From Vesta saturnalis (Eukaryota; Arthropoda; Insecta; Coleoptera; Lampyridae): a DNA stretch of 64,000 nucleotides. This document shows positions 21,640 through 33,431 of the stretch, piece after piece. The position numbers and the translations under genes were made by a program. The stretch lies in the NCBI GenBank assembly GCA_036346205.1, contig JARFJB010000091.1:4650501-4714500 (forward strand), written 5' to 3'. The notes under the pieces are model-generated. The model was not told the DNA's origin. It was given only the letters and a program-made list of their open reading frames with translations, and did not search any database. The first letter of the stretch is position 1. Each line of letters opens with the position of its first letter.

Positions 21640-23340
21640 AAGCCCCAATCGATGTAAATTCTAAACATAATGAGATTACAATCAAATTACTTATAAATTT
21701 TATTAACTTCAAATACTGTACTACAGATTAAGATTAAAACAGTGTGTGTTGTAATGTTTCTTTATCTGTGACCTTTATTGATCTGAATAAAGTTTAATAG
21801 GTGTGGTGGAAATTTTTGAGGGTTATTATTCCAAGATCATTTGAAGCTACCATTACAGATTGCGAAAGTATAACCATATCTTATCTTGTTACTACAACGA
21901 AGAGATCATTTTCGCTGGCGTCCTCATCTTATCTATTACTTATCTAAGTTCACTCAAGATCTATCTGCGTATTGGACCTACCCCCTCTCCGCGGAACTTA
22001 GTTGGCATTAGTCGGCTTCTGATTAAGCAGTAAGGTGAGTTCGTTACCTTTTCCCCGTTGTTAGCATTAGTGTGACGTAACAAATTATACATATTCACAT
22101 GGGAAAGTGAAAAATCAAATTACTAATTTAAAACAAGATTTAGTTAATATAATAATTCATCATTTACTTCGCAGCATATTGGTGAAATGAAAAAAACGTT
22201 CTCTTACTTCTTAATGTTATTTTTAGACACTTTTCAAAGAACAACTTTTAACGTGCTGCTAGTAATGGTTAAATCGATAAGTATTTACGTATAATTATTC
22301 AATTTTATTATCTTATTAGGTAAGGAGAAGTTGAGGAATGAATTTAACAAGAAGGGGTGTGAATACAAATTTCCGGGACCCTAGATCACCCTTATATCGT
22401 CGTCGTTCCCTGGTGGCGGACTTTATAGAGTAATCGCTTCGAAACCAATTGAACTATCAATATGTATAAAGTCTTAACTAGTTACCATTTACTATCGATC
22501 TTTTGTTAGAGAAGATTTATTCAACTAATTAATTGAACGATATAATGTTAGCTTAACAAAGGGTTATTAAATATTCAAATTTTAATAATAAAATAAAACA
22601 GTTTTATATAACAGGTAATTTGCATGGACTATAAAGAATTAATCAAGAGAAATCATACGTATGAGAAAATATATATGCTGTTACAGAGTTAAAATATATC
22701 TTGAGTACCAAAAATGTACAACGAAATACAAATTTGTATGCAAAATTACATGAAGCAATTAGTTCAGTGAAGAAATCTAGTCGTTTGTTGCTTTAATTTC
22801 AAAGTGGTTCGCCCTTGTTAAACCTTTTGTCTCACTTTTATGTGTCGGGATAACTACAAAGCTCTTAAGCTTATGCAAATATGAATTTAGCAGCTGTGAA
22901 TGAAACTTTTGAAAATTTCATGAACTTTATATTTTTGGTGCAATATGTTATACAGAGCTTTGGCGTTAATTTATTGGAAAATGATCGTTCGTTTACCACA
23001 CATATCCCATATGAGATGCATCATTGACACTAATTTGGATCTTATTACCAGTTTTATCTAAAAGCTGTGAATATTATGTAAGATTACATCGCAGGGAGAC
23101 AAACGTCTATGTTATAATATTTAACAAATCAAAAGAAATTCTTCCAAATTGAAAAATATTGAATTATCTTATAACTCGAACGGTTTCGGTATTACATACC
23201 TATCATATTTAACAGCTTTTAAACTATTAATGACATTTTGTTACAATTAATAACTAAATTTTTATTAGATTAGATATTAAATAATGTTTAGAATTGCATC
23301 TTCAATGTAGTCATACATCACCACGAAGATAGTGGCAAAA
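21640..23340. other. Gene-free AT-rich stretch
   Basis: About 1.7 kb with no supported coding region, RNA or tandem repeat. Confidence 0.45.
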
Positions 23341-23350
23341 CATAATATTT

Positions 23351-23498
<148 letters not shown>

Positions 23499-23723
23499 TT
23501 ACAGGCCAAACCGTTTTTTGGGACAAATTAGTTCGTCCTAATTGCGTTCGGATAAACTGGTTTCTCCTAGTCCAAACTAGTTTGTCCTTGTGTTTGTGAT
23601 TTTAAAGGAATAAGAGAAGAAAATAAATAGAAATAATTACTGAAATTTTGATTAATTACTGTAGTAATGAATTCGATTTAAGTCGCAGAAGAAAAGAAAG
23701 TAATACACAGTACCAGAAGAAGT

Positions 23724-24433
23724 CTACTTGTTCTTACAAGATGTGCTCTTGTGACATTTTGAGTTGCACAAGACCTTCTTTTTCTTGCATAGGCATCTAT
23801 CAGTCAAACAATTTTTCACACAGCTGCACCTGACGCAACCTTGCCCTCTTCCCACAGGATGTTTAATTGCTGCCTTTCGTAATGAAATTTCTATCTCATT
23901 GCTGCAAGAGAAATTTTTACAGGCAAACGTCAAATTGAGATCTGTAAAAAGACAAGAGACAAACACACTAATCATTATTTTAAAGTCAACTATTTAATAT
24001 TTTACCTAAAAACAATAACTATTGAATAATATTACCTAGCATACAAACTCTGCAGAACGCCATGTTTTGTCCCTATTTTGTAAAGCCCATTATCATGCCA
24101 ATAATATTTCTAAGATCCCCTCTTCTTTCGTCTACATCGGTTATACGTACAGTTACATTATCTTTTAGTTTGGCTGGTTCGTGTAATTTATCAGAGGACT
24201 AACTACTTCATCCTTTCAGCTTGTTTCTCTAAATTCTCTTGAGCTATTTTGCCGACGTTTTCAATACGTTCTGGTGCAAGGTTCTCAGTGTCCCGGTTCT
24301 CATTCCTTTCAGTGTCATGATGATCCTCAATTACTTGATCATTTACTATTCCATCTTCTTCATTTGTCTCTTCTAACTCTATAAGTTTTAATAGATCCTC
24401 GAATATTTTAATCGTTTTTTTTCCATTTTTCAA
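23724..24433 (-). pseudogene. C-terminal part of a KRBA2/Ginger-like integrase protein
   Basis: The rightmost fragment (24,203-24,433) ends ENLEKQAERMK, the linker seen after the integrase core in insect KRBA2-like proteins. A region near 24,090-24,170 reads LKDNVTVRITDVDERRGD and LYKIGTKHGVL across two frames. A GT-AG intron (23,942-24,035) follows LYAR and joins it to SQFDVCL. The last fragment has the cysteine pattern CVRCSCVKNC, RCLCKKK and CNSKCHKSTSCKNK, a zinc-binding tail known from these elements. The catalytic core itself is absent. Stops and frame changes show it is inactive. Confidence 0.6.
23942..24035 (-). other. 94-nt intron in the integrase relic
   Basis: On the minus strand it starts GTAATATT and ends GTCTTTTTACAG. 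The join restores the expected LYAR-SQFDVCL sequence. Confidence 0.6.
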
Positions 24434-24439
24434 TCGTTT

Positions 24440-24940
24440 ATTATAGTTTTCACGTTTTTTTGCTATACTTCAAATTTAGATTTTCGTTTTGACAAGAAAA
24501 ACCACCTCCAGTCACGCACATGTTCAGTTGTAATTTCGACATAAAATTGTTATGATTAAGTTAATGTTTATGATTATGTTATTCTGTATAAACAGATCCA
24601 TTAAAATGTATGAATTTATCTTTTATGTTAATGTTTATGCTTATGCTTAAAAATAAATCAAGCTGTATAAACCTACCGTAAAGATAAACAGTTTGCTTAC
24701 CTTGGAATAAAACCCTAATAAAACGCGAATTAATAAATTCCTCAAATTCACAGAGAAAATATTACACCAACAAACTAGACATAAATTAAAACGAGAAAAA
24801 ATACTTGTAGATGCGGGCACAAGACTCATGAAATACAAACTGATGAGAAATTCACACGTATAAATCTAGAGACAGCCAGACAACAGACAGTTCCAGGAAT
24901 GTACAGACATGACTAATTTGTCTGCAACAAGAACTATGAG
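24440..24940. other. Interior of the integrase element, no gene
   Basis: AT-rich sequence with no recognisable integrase core. The catalytic part appears to have been lost by deletion. Confidence 0.4.
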
Positions 24941-25055
24941 ATGAGTTTTTCCTAGGACAAACTAGTTTGGCCTGAAATATTAAATATTAAAATCCGGTAA
25001 AACTAGTTCATCCGAAATGCATTAGGATAAACTCGTTTGTCCTAAGAGAAACCAG

Positions 25056-25058
<3 letters not shown>

Positions 25059-25114
<56 letters not shown>
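25059..25114. repeat. (TA)n microsatellite
   Basis: About 56 bp of TA repeats directly adjoining the MITE that begins at 25,115. Confidence 0.95.
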
Positions 25115-25117
<3 letters not shown>

Positions 25118-25886
25118 TGTGTCTCTTGAATTCCCTTGTTAAAATAAACTATTGTAAATATTGGCCCCCCTTATTATTTTACAGTAAAATGTCAAATGTA
25201 AAACTTCTTAAGGAAAAAAGGCTGCTTCTTATGTTACAATTGCATTTACATTTGGTTCATCCGTTTTCGAGAAAATTAGGAAAAACTTAAGGGTTTTTTC
25301 GTAACCGGTAACGTTAATAAGCCATGTAAGTGTCAGGATAAATACAATAAGGAGCACAAATAAAATAAGTCTGTTATAAACAAGAAGATGATATTCTAAA
25401 TAAACAAATTAATTATGAAAATTGGAAAATAAATAACAAAAAATCATCATTTCTACTATTTGATCAAGTGTTCAAATAATTCTCCGTTTGCAGCTAAACA
25501 ATATTCTTCAATGGTGTAATAATTCATTTTTATAAACAAATTTGTCTTTAAAAAGTAATAATCTGCCCCAAATAAAGTTTTAATGATGAATGAATTGTTT
25601 TTGAACAATGAATGATTTACAATGACAATTAATAATTATTGTTAGCATTGTCTGTCTAAAGCAAAGCAACCTTGATCAGTTACGAAAAAGCCCTTAAGTT
25701 TTTCCTAAATTTCTCGAAAACGGATGAACCAAAGGTAAATGCAATTGTAACATAAGAAGCAGCCTTTTTTCCTTAAGAAGTTTTAGATTTGACATTTTAC
25801 TGTAAAATAATTAGGGGAGCCAATATTTACAATAGTTTATTTTAACATGGGAATTCCCCATGTCCAGAAATTCAAGAGACACAGTG
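25115..25886. mobile_element. Mariner-type MITE with TA target site
   Basis: The ends CACTGTGTCTCTTGAA (25,115) and its complement (25,886) begin inverted repeats of about 190-205 bp. TA is present on both sides (25,113-25,114 and 25,887-25,888), the left one being part of a (TA)n tract. At 772 bp it has no coding capacity and would be moved by a Tc1/mariner-type enzyme in trans. Confidence 0.85.
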
Positions 25887-26099
25887 TATATATCATTCTC
25901 TGCAAGTTCTACGGAAAAGCACAAATAAAAAGCCTAGACATTGAGGTACTACTTGCATGTAATGCCTCTCACCCTTTCACTGATATTTAATCCCTTATTT
26001 CTTATTTAATGCCGTTTTGATTACGCAGCCTCTGATGGTAAGCATCCTGCATGCACAATGGCGTTCGCTGATTGGCTTCCTCCACCTAGTCTCGATCTA

Positions 26100-26325
26100 G
26101 CATGATTTGTTTTAGTCCCCACATACCTCGCCTCAGTTCGTTTCCACTATTTTCCCTGCGCAAACCAAGTTCTGATTGATCCTTCCACCTATACCCCATC
26201 CCTAACCTCGCTTGATTATTATAGTTTCTCACACTGCCTTGGTCTTTCCTTTCAAAAATGTGGAGCCCCGTCAGGACCCTCTGTACCTAGAAATCAGGCT
26301 CAGCCAGGGATCCCATTTCCAACAG
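26100..26325. repeat. Start of the 26-32.6 kb mosaic repeat
   Basis: A GTCAGGACCCTCTG, GATCCCATTTCCAACAG and CATTTCCATCATCTACCG series resembles sequence at 30,840-30,905. It shows that the same repeat family occurs on both sides of the decamer array. Confidence 0.5.
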
Positions 26326-26329
26326 TCAC

Positions 26330-26965
26330 TATTCCGCTGCGGCGTTCATTTCCATCATCTACCGAAAGGAGCTAAATTTGCAACAGCACGGATTTCACTC
26401 CATCTTGCTTCCGGACGCTGTTTTGGATTTCCGTCATTTTGGATAGCTTCTATGAGCCCTTTTGGGTATATCCGAATATGGTTTACGTGCACCGTTTTGG
26501 TTTCCCTTCACTTGTGTGACTTTTTGGCTTTCCACCATCTTGTCTCCCTGTACCTTTTTATCTTTGCGCCATCTTGCTTTTATGTGACTTTCTAGTATAT
26601 CGCCTTCTTGTTTCTGCGTGACTTTTTGGCTTTCCGCCATCTTGTGTACATGGGCCTTTTTGTCATTACGTCACCTAGCTTCGCGCGCATTTTTGGCTCT
26701 TCGTTACTTATTTTCGTGTACCTTTTTCCCTTTCCGCCATCTTGGCTAGTTTCCATCTACCATCTTGCCCACGTGTGCCCTTTTCGCTTTATGCCATTTT
26801 GTTCTCGTATGACATTTTGGTGTATCCCCCAATCTCGTTCATGTGTACCTTATTAGCATTCCGCAATTTTATTTCTGGGTAATTTTTTAATTTTTTGTCA
26901 TCTTCCTTACATGGGCCGTTTTAGTTTTCAACCACCTTGTTTACGTGTGAAATTTTGGTTTTCTT
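26330..26965 (+). repeat. Diverged ~34-bp minisatellite
   Basis: Units approximate CGCCATCTTG, a variable CGTGTGAC block, then TTTTTGGCTTTC, repeated about 18 times with variable unit length. Isolated units occur at 29,445 and 30,815. Open frames across it (for example 26,212-26,595) are repeat translation. Confidence 0.7.
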
Positions 26966-26969
26966 CTAC

Positions 26970-27945
26970 CAATTATAAGTTAAGATTCTGTTTGTAATTC
27001 AATTTCATTTATAGCTAATTAAGCTAATAGTGCTATTTTGTGCTATAATTAGAAGTTTGCCAGCGTCATCTCGTGATATAATTTATAAAAGAACTAGTAT
27101 CGTCTGGTGGCTTCGCACTTAGTTTGTAATGTGATCTTGTGGTAAAATTAAAAATCAACAAGAACTAGCAGTGTCATCGTGTCGAATAATTAGAAGTTTG
27201 TCACGCGTGTTACAACACCAAGAAGTTAACTAAAACTAGTATAACCATTTTATGGTATAGCTAACAGTTAAGACATATTGTTTAACGTTTGCTATTTTAA
27301 ATGTATTAAGGCATAAGAACACCAATTGAAAAATCATAACAACATCGGTCTTAGAAAATGACTAGTTTTAAAATAGGCATCAGAATCTTTACACTGTTTG
27401 GCCTGTCTACATGCAGTTTTCGAAAACCGTTTGCATATTGTTGAAACCGAATGTAAATGAATAAAAAGAATACTTCTCGCAGTACTTACAAGTATTTTTT
27501 CCAGAATGGTTTAATGTTTGCAGATTGTTAGGACCAAAAATCACGAATTCTTCTTAGTGAAGATAAAAAATCTTTAAAATACTAAATCAATAAATATTTT
27601 CTGTGTATTTACTTGCATTTTCTCCCAAATATGTCAACACAGAAACAAAGCAAGTAGCAATAACAAGCAAGTAAACATCGCAACACACAACCCTGAAAAA
27701 ACAAAGAAACAAGTCAACAAACATACAAACACCTAAAACAAGCCTTGGCGATTCATGAAAGAATGACATTATACACACTTTTAGATTATCATTCCTGTCT
27801 TGGGTAATGTAGCGCTATTGCGCGTTCGCAAATTTGTAGTATAATAACTATACCAACAAATGGAGTGATTATTCTGTTTACTTTTTAATTCGTGTTTTAC
27901 AGTAAATGTTGGTAGAATGGGGGTCTTACATCTCTAACAACGAAA
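26970..27945. other. No gene; TATAATTAGAAGTT-type repeats then AT-rich DNA
   Basis: Between 26,980 and 27,260 a TAATTAGAAGTTTG motif recurs, and the same motif appears at 30,330-30,650. The rest holds nothing recognisable. Confidence 0.45.
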
Positions 27946-27950
27946 ATCTT

Positions 27951-28780
27951 AATTCATCTTAATTCATCTTAATTCATCTTAATTCATCTTAATTCATCTT
28001 AATTCATCTTAATTCATCTTAATTCATCTTAATTCATCTTAATTCATCTTAATTCATCTTAATTCATCTTAATTCATCTTAATTCATCTTAATTCATCTT
28101 AATTCATCTTAATTCATCTTAATTCATCTTAATTCATCTTAATTCGCCTTAATTCATAGTAATTCATATTAATTCATCTTAATTCATCTTAATTCATCTT
28201 AATTCACCTTAATTCACCTTAATTTACCTTAATTCACCTTAATTCACCTTAATTCACCTTAATTCACCTTAATTCACCATAATTTATCTTAATTCATCTT
28301 AATTTATCTTAATTCATCTTAATTCATCTTAATTTATCTTAATTCATTTTAATTTATCTTAATTCATCTTAATTCATCTTAATTCACCTTAATTCACCTT
28401 AATTCACCTTAATTCACCTTAATTCACCTTAATACACCTTAATTCACTTTAATTAATCTTAATTAATCTTAATTCATCTTAATTTATCTTAATTCATCTT
28501 AATTAATCTTAATTCATCTTAATTCATCTTAATTCATCTTAATTCATCTTAATTCATCTTAATTAATCTTAATTCATCTTAATTCATCTTAATTCATCTT
28601 AATTCATCTTAATTCATCTTATTTCATCTTAATTCATCTTAATTAATCTTAATTCATCACAATTCATCTTAATTCATCTTAATTAATCTTAATTCATCTT
28701 AATTCATCTTAATTCATTTTAATTCATCTTAATCCATCTTAATTCAACTTAATGCATCTTGGTTAATCTTAATTCATCTT
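27951..28780 (+). repeat. Decamer satellite (AATTCATCTT)83
   Basis: Eighty-three consecutive 10-bp units run from 27,951 to 28,780 with no insertion or deletion; only substitutions occur. Variants (AATTCACCTT, AATTTATCTT, AATTAATCTT) are clustered in blocks, indicating local spread of variants. AATT recurs once per helical turn. Confidence 0.97.
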
Positions 28781-28829
28781 TTGAGCGTGAGAAAATTTTG
28801 AAGACTGTGGGAAAATTTTATTGAGCGTT

Positions 28830-29035
28830 GCACAATCAAATCAATTAATCAATCAGATCAAATCAGTCGATCCAATGAATCAAATCAGTTAACCAAATCA
28901 GTCTCAATCAAATCAACCAATCAGATTTATCTCAATCAAATCAAGCTCAATCTAATTAATCAATCAGATCAATCCGGATCAAATCAAATCAATCAATCTC
29001 GAACAAAATCAATCTCAATTAAATCAATCAATGAG
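28830..29035 (+). repeat. AATCA-rich simple repeat
   Basis: About 200 bp of mixed AATCA, AATCAAATC and ATCAATC units. A similar complementary stretch lies at about 47,530-47,640 inside the Polinton. Confidence 0.75.
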
Positions 29036-29199
29036 CTAACAATTCTACATAACCTTTAGGTAACGATTATCTCACTGTATATACCTAACTCCAATGAGCG
29101 ACCGCTTACATTAAGGTTGTGCGTTCTTCTACACCAGATATTTATGCGTATTTTCAATACAATTTTTTTCTCGTATCACTGTTAGGTAGAAAACTGTTC

Positions 29200-32100
29200 T
29201 AGTCCCACTTGTAGTTTAAGAAACCATAGTCATTATCCAAATGACTTTCAGAATTTCCCCTAATGATTATACATTATTCAAAATTTCTGATTAATTCTAG
29301 GATTAGGCTTTAATTAAATATAAATTTTTTTTGGATTAATCTGTATCTAAGGTCCGTTTTGGCTGAAGGTCCTTTTGCCGTATAATTAACATCTTAAAAA
29401 GAATCCATTGCCAACAACTTGATGTTCTTTAGATATTATCTCCATCCGTCATCTTGTTTCCGTGTGCCTTGTTGGCTTTCTTAACGCTTGAACGATTGGA
29501 AAGTAATTAAAATCTGTTTCTGAATTTGCATGTAAACGTATTAATACTTTTTCGTTGGCATAAAATAAACAATGAGGTGTATTATCAGAATTGTAATTGA
29601 AAATGGGTTACATCCCGCATTTTACTCCTACGTCTATGGTCTTTTTGAAAAAATTAAGTGTGGTTAAATAGTAATTAATGTCTATAACCAAAAATACGAT
29701 TTAGATCAACTATAAATAAAGCATACATGTTATTTAAGAGTTATTAATGTTTATAAATCAGAGGTGATTGCATTTACCTGTTACGAATAGTTAGGTAGGC
29801 GCCCCTTGCCTATGTATTAGATTCTTTTGGTGTACTTGGTAGTACGAGAACTGGAAGTGAAAGTGAATTGAATCTGGAATCTTGTTCTACATCTAATAAG
29901 GTCCTTTAGGCAGAAGCGTAAGTAAGATACTCGGTTAGTTCTCCCCGTTTCTAACATGTGGTGTCATCATTACAAAACAAATCCACATCTAGAATGTGAA
30001 CCTTAAAGTTTATTTCTACATCTAAGATCTTTTTCACAGAAGCTAGTTTTACGCTGAAACCAAGTCGTTTCGATTAGCCCTTCTACGACGTTCGGTATCT
30101 AAAGTCCTTTTGACAAAATACATAATTTGATTTAAGACATTCCACTAGATTGTTTCTAAATTCCTAGAGTTGGTTTCAGAATCTCAAACAGGTTGTCCTT
30201 CCTTTTGACTACCGCTTAAAAGATCAATTAGTTGGATTATAGGTAAATATACGGCCGTCTTGATGTAATCATAATTTAGCGTACAGTTTTCAGCGCCCTT
30301 TTGTAACATTAGTTGCAACACCATATTGCGGTATAATTAGAAATTAGAGTTTGAAACAACACAGAGTCTGGAGCTTTATGTTCAGCACTGGATCATCACT
30401 TCTAACAGTTTGGATTTGGGTTGGGTTCTATTTTACAGCCGAGAGGGTTCTGTAAAATCTCCCATTTCTGTCAGAGGTCCCTTTCCAACTGGTAGGGTCA
30501 TCTAATGGCGTAATTAGAAGTTATCATACGAGGTTCAGAGTCAACTTGTGTTACAATTAGGAGTTAGGAGGTAGTTTGTAGCATTACCCTGCTGTATAAT
30601 TAGCAGTTATCATATAGTTTGCAAGGCCATGTTGCAGTATAATGAAGATCAATAAGCTTAACGGTAGACTAATCAAGAGTTTCATTTAATTAATAAAACT
30701 TATAAACTCCAGAACAACAGATGCTAGCCAACAAGCCGCCGAGGTTAGTCAGGGCCCGTGTTTCCACCAGCTGGACGTCGACCTGGATCCATTTTTAGGA
30801 GCTGGTCTTCTTGACTTGTTTCCGTCTACCTTTTTGGCTACGCCGAGGTCCCATTTCCAGCAGACAGGGCTCCGTCAGAACCCCCATTTCCATCACCTAA
30901 CCGCAAACATACAAACACTTGCACAAACACACAATATCCGAAACTGGGGAACTTCCAAACACGCAAACGAACAAGGTAAGGGGGCAATTTGGTCCTAGCT
31001 TGTAGAAATCCTCAGCGGTGTGTTGCCTAGTATTTTTGTTTTGGAGATGTCTGGATGTATCGTTTATAAATTTTACAGTACTTGTACTAATACATATTTT
31101 GTAATTAAATTAAACTCTAGATTCGCCTCGTGCTACGCTTTTTCATGTTTATTATACCGCAAGAGGGCCTTGCAAACTATATCATAACTTCCAATTAAAC
31201 CGAAAACTACATGCTAACTCCTACTTTTAACACAAGTTAACTCTAAAAGTCGTATGCTAACTTTGAATGGACTCATATCAAGTTCAAGCTGTTAGAAATG
31301 GTGATCTAGTACTTGAAATTTAGCTCAGGACCCTGTGGTTCAAACTCGAACTTCTAATTATACCGCATTGTGATGTGACTTGTCTGATATGCTATAAGAG
31401 GGCGCTGCAAATTGAATGCTAATTTATAATTATATCACAAGAGACAAATAATTTACTCTTTAAGAGGTAGTGAGAGAAGTGGACAACCTTAGAAGTTGAA
31501 ACCTGTCTTTAAGAAGCTGAAACAAGCTATAGAAATAGAAAACCAACCCAGTCAAATGTCTTACTTAAATCAGATTATGCATTCTGCCAAAAGGACCTTA
31601 GATAGATAATGTCGTAACAGCGTTCATCAAACGGACTTTATTTCAAGATGTTTGATTTCATCGTAAAATCATCTTCTGTTAAAAAGATTTTAGATGTAAA
31701 AACCAACTCCATGGTGCACATTATAGCCGTTGATTTGTTTTCAATTGATGAAACCACAAATGATCTAATCAAAGATCTTGCTTCAGTTTCTGCCAAAAGG
31801 ACATCATTAGACGTAGGAACAAGATTCCTAATTTTCATACTGTCTAAAGGACCTTAGATATGGATACAACCGCCTTCCGGAACCTGCATCTACCAAAAGG
31901 ACCTAGATACGAATGCAACCCTCGAAAGACAGATCAATCAGAGAAAATCTACACTCGTTGATTTTCTCACGTTCATTTTATTTTTAATTAAACCGTAATT
32001 CGCGAATTAACCATAACATCCGCAATTGGAATAATGAAGTCATTAGGGGAAATTTCAAATGTCATTTGGGTAATGATCCGAAAAACCAATTATGAGGAAT

Positions 32101-32600
32101 TCCAGTAAGGTGCTGAAAACTGTATGCTAACTCCTGATTATAACAAAAGCCAGCCTTATCTGCTGGAAGGGATCCAGAGTATGTCCAAGCTGTTAGAAAT
32201 GGTAACTTAGTGCTGGAAATGGAGCTTAGGCCCCTGTGTTTAAAACGTGTTAAAACGTGTAATATCTTCCAATTATGCTAGAAGAGGGCGTTGCAAATTG
32301 TTTAAATTATATCACAAGAGAACCGTACATTTACTTATACTTCAATCGAGAGGACTAACTGATCCTTTAAGAGGTAGTGAGAGAAATTGATAACCGTAGA
32401 TATTGAAACCTGTTTCCAGATGTATCCATTTTTTCAAGATTCTGAAACAAGCTAATGTTGATTTGTTTTCAATTAATGAAACCACATGTTAGAAACGGGG
32501 TGAACTAACTAAGGATCTTATTTCAGCTTCTGTCAAAAGAACTTTATTAGAAACAAAATTCAGAGATCACCTTTGATTTAAATTATCATACTTTTAAAAG
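29200..32600. repeat. Large imperfect inverted repeat centred near 30.9 kb
   Basis: Inverted matches include 29,225-29,272 with 32,034-32,084 (GTCATTATCCAAATGAC-like), 29,880-29,960 with 32,483-32,560, 30,330-30,430 with 31,270-31,370 (CTAACAG and TATAATTAGAA blocks), and 30,540-30,650 with 31,145-31,255 (GCGGTATAAT, TTGCAAGGCC). A direct copy of 31,205-31,400 lies at 32,115-32,290. No protein is supported; frames open on both strands near 31,640-31,860 look incidental. The arms are shuffled by indels. Confidence 0.6.
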
Positions 32601-32609
32601 AACCTTGGA

Positions 32610-32915
32610 TAAGATATTTGGGAAAATTGTTCGGCGATTCTTGATTGCTCTGTCTCACCCTTGCAGATGTTGTTCTTACGTTCCTATGTTTTCACTTTGA
32701 GTGGTCTACTGCTCTCTCCTGCGTATGATCTGCTGCATTCGCATGGTAGGTTGTATACACAATTCTTGGAATTCTGATCTTCATTGTGTGATATGGTTTT
32801 GGTTAGCATTCCCCTGAGTGTTCTGGTCGATTTGAAGGCAGTGCATATCTTATATCTGTTGTCTATCCTTCGTATTTGGTCTGAGGTACTTTGTGTATAT
32901 GGTATTATCGCTGTA
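32610..32915 (-). pseudogene. Penelope-like GIY-YIG endonuclease relic
   Basis: The minus-strand reading includes KICTAFKSTRTLRGML, then CVYNLPCECSRSYAGE and RPLKVKT. This is the arrangement of a Penelope-type GIY-YIG domain (here CVY for GIY and YAG for YIG), followed by a degenerate SRIAEQ. The enzyme nicks target DNA for insertion. A stop codon interrupts it. It lies downstream of the reverse transcriptase on the same strand, as expected for the family. Confidence 0.65.
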
Positions 32916-32985
32916 TGTGTAGGTTCTTCTATTCCGGTTACCCTTTCCCTGTTTAGGTACGTGTTAGATCGGGGTAGCCATTTTC

Positions 32986-33388
32986 TTAGACTGTTTTAGC
33001 GATATTTGCTTTTTCTTTGTTCAGGTTCTCTCGTTTTGAGCATATTATTTTTGCTATATCGCACATGCATTTTGCCACGTCTAACTTCACGCTTTTGTAG
33101 TTATTGGAGTTGTAGTGTAGGTACCTCCCCGTGTGGGTAGGTTTCCTGTGCATACTTGTCCTGAAAATGTTGTCATTCCTGTGTACAAATACATCCAGGA
33201 ATGGCATTTTTTGTTCAGACTCCAATTCCATTGTGAATTTTATGGAGGGTGCGCGGCTATTAGATGATCTAGGAATTCATCTAGCTTATGCTTGCCGTTT
33301 TGCCAAACTACGAAAGTATCGTCCACGTATCTAAACCACATCCTTGGTTTTTCGGTGAATTCGGATAGTGCTTGGTCTTCAAACTTTT

Positions 33389-33431
<43 letters not shown>

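Larger units (their letters stand above)
23499..25058. mobile_element. Ginger/KRBA2-like integrase element, decayed
   Basis: Both edges are made of short palindromic motifs such as AAACTAGTTTGTCC. The left run is ~23,503-23,597 (CAGGCCAAACCG, GGATAAACTGGTTTCTCC). The right run is ~24,945-25,057 (GGACAAACTAGTTTGG, then CCTAAGAGAAACCAGTT). Relics of an integrase protein tail lie between them. (TA)n tracts flank it on both sides. Exact ends are hard to fix because the terminal motifs are self-complementary. Confidence 0.55.

Noticed and set aside
26212..26856. Frames of 127 and 82 codons with hydrophobic stretches
   Set aside because: They lie in the diverged 34-bp minisatellite and share its periodicity.
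27951..28780. Possible CRISPR-like array
   Set aside because: Units are contiguous 10-mers with no spacers, in a eukaryotic setting.
31638..31857. Frames of similar length open on both strands
   Set aside because: They overlap in opposite directions within a repeated non-coding family; no protein motif.
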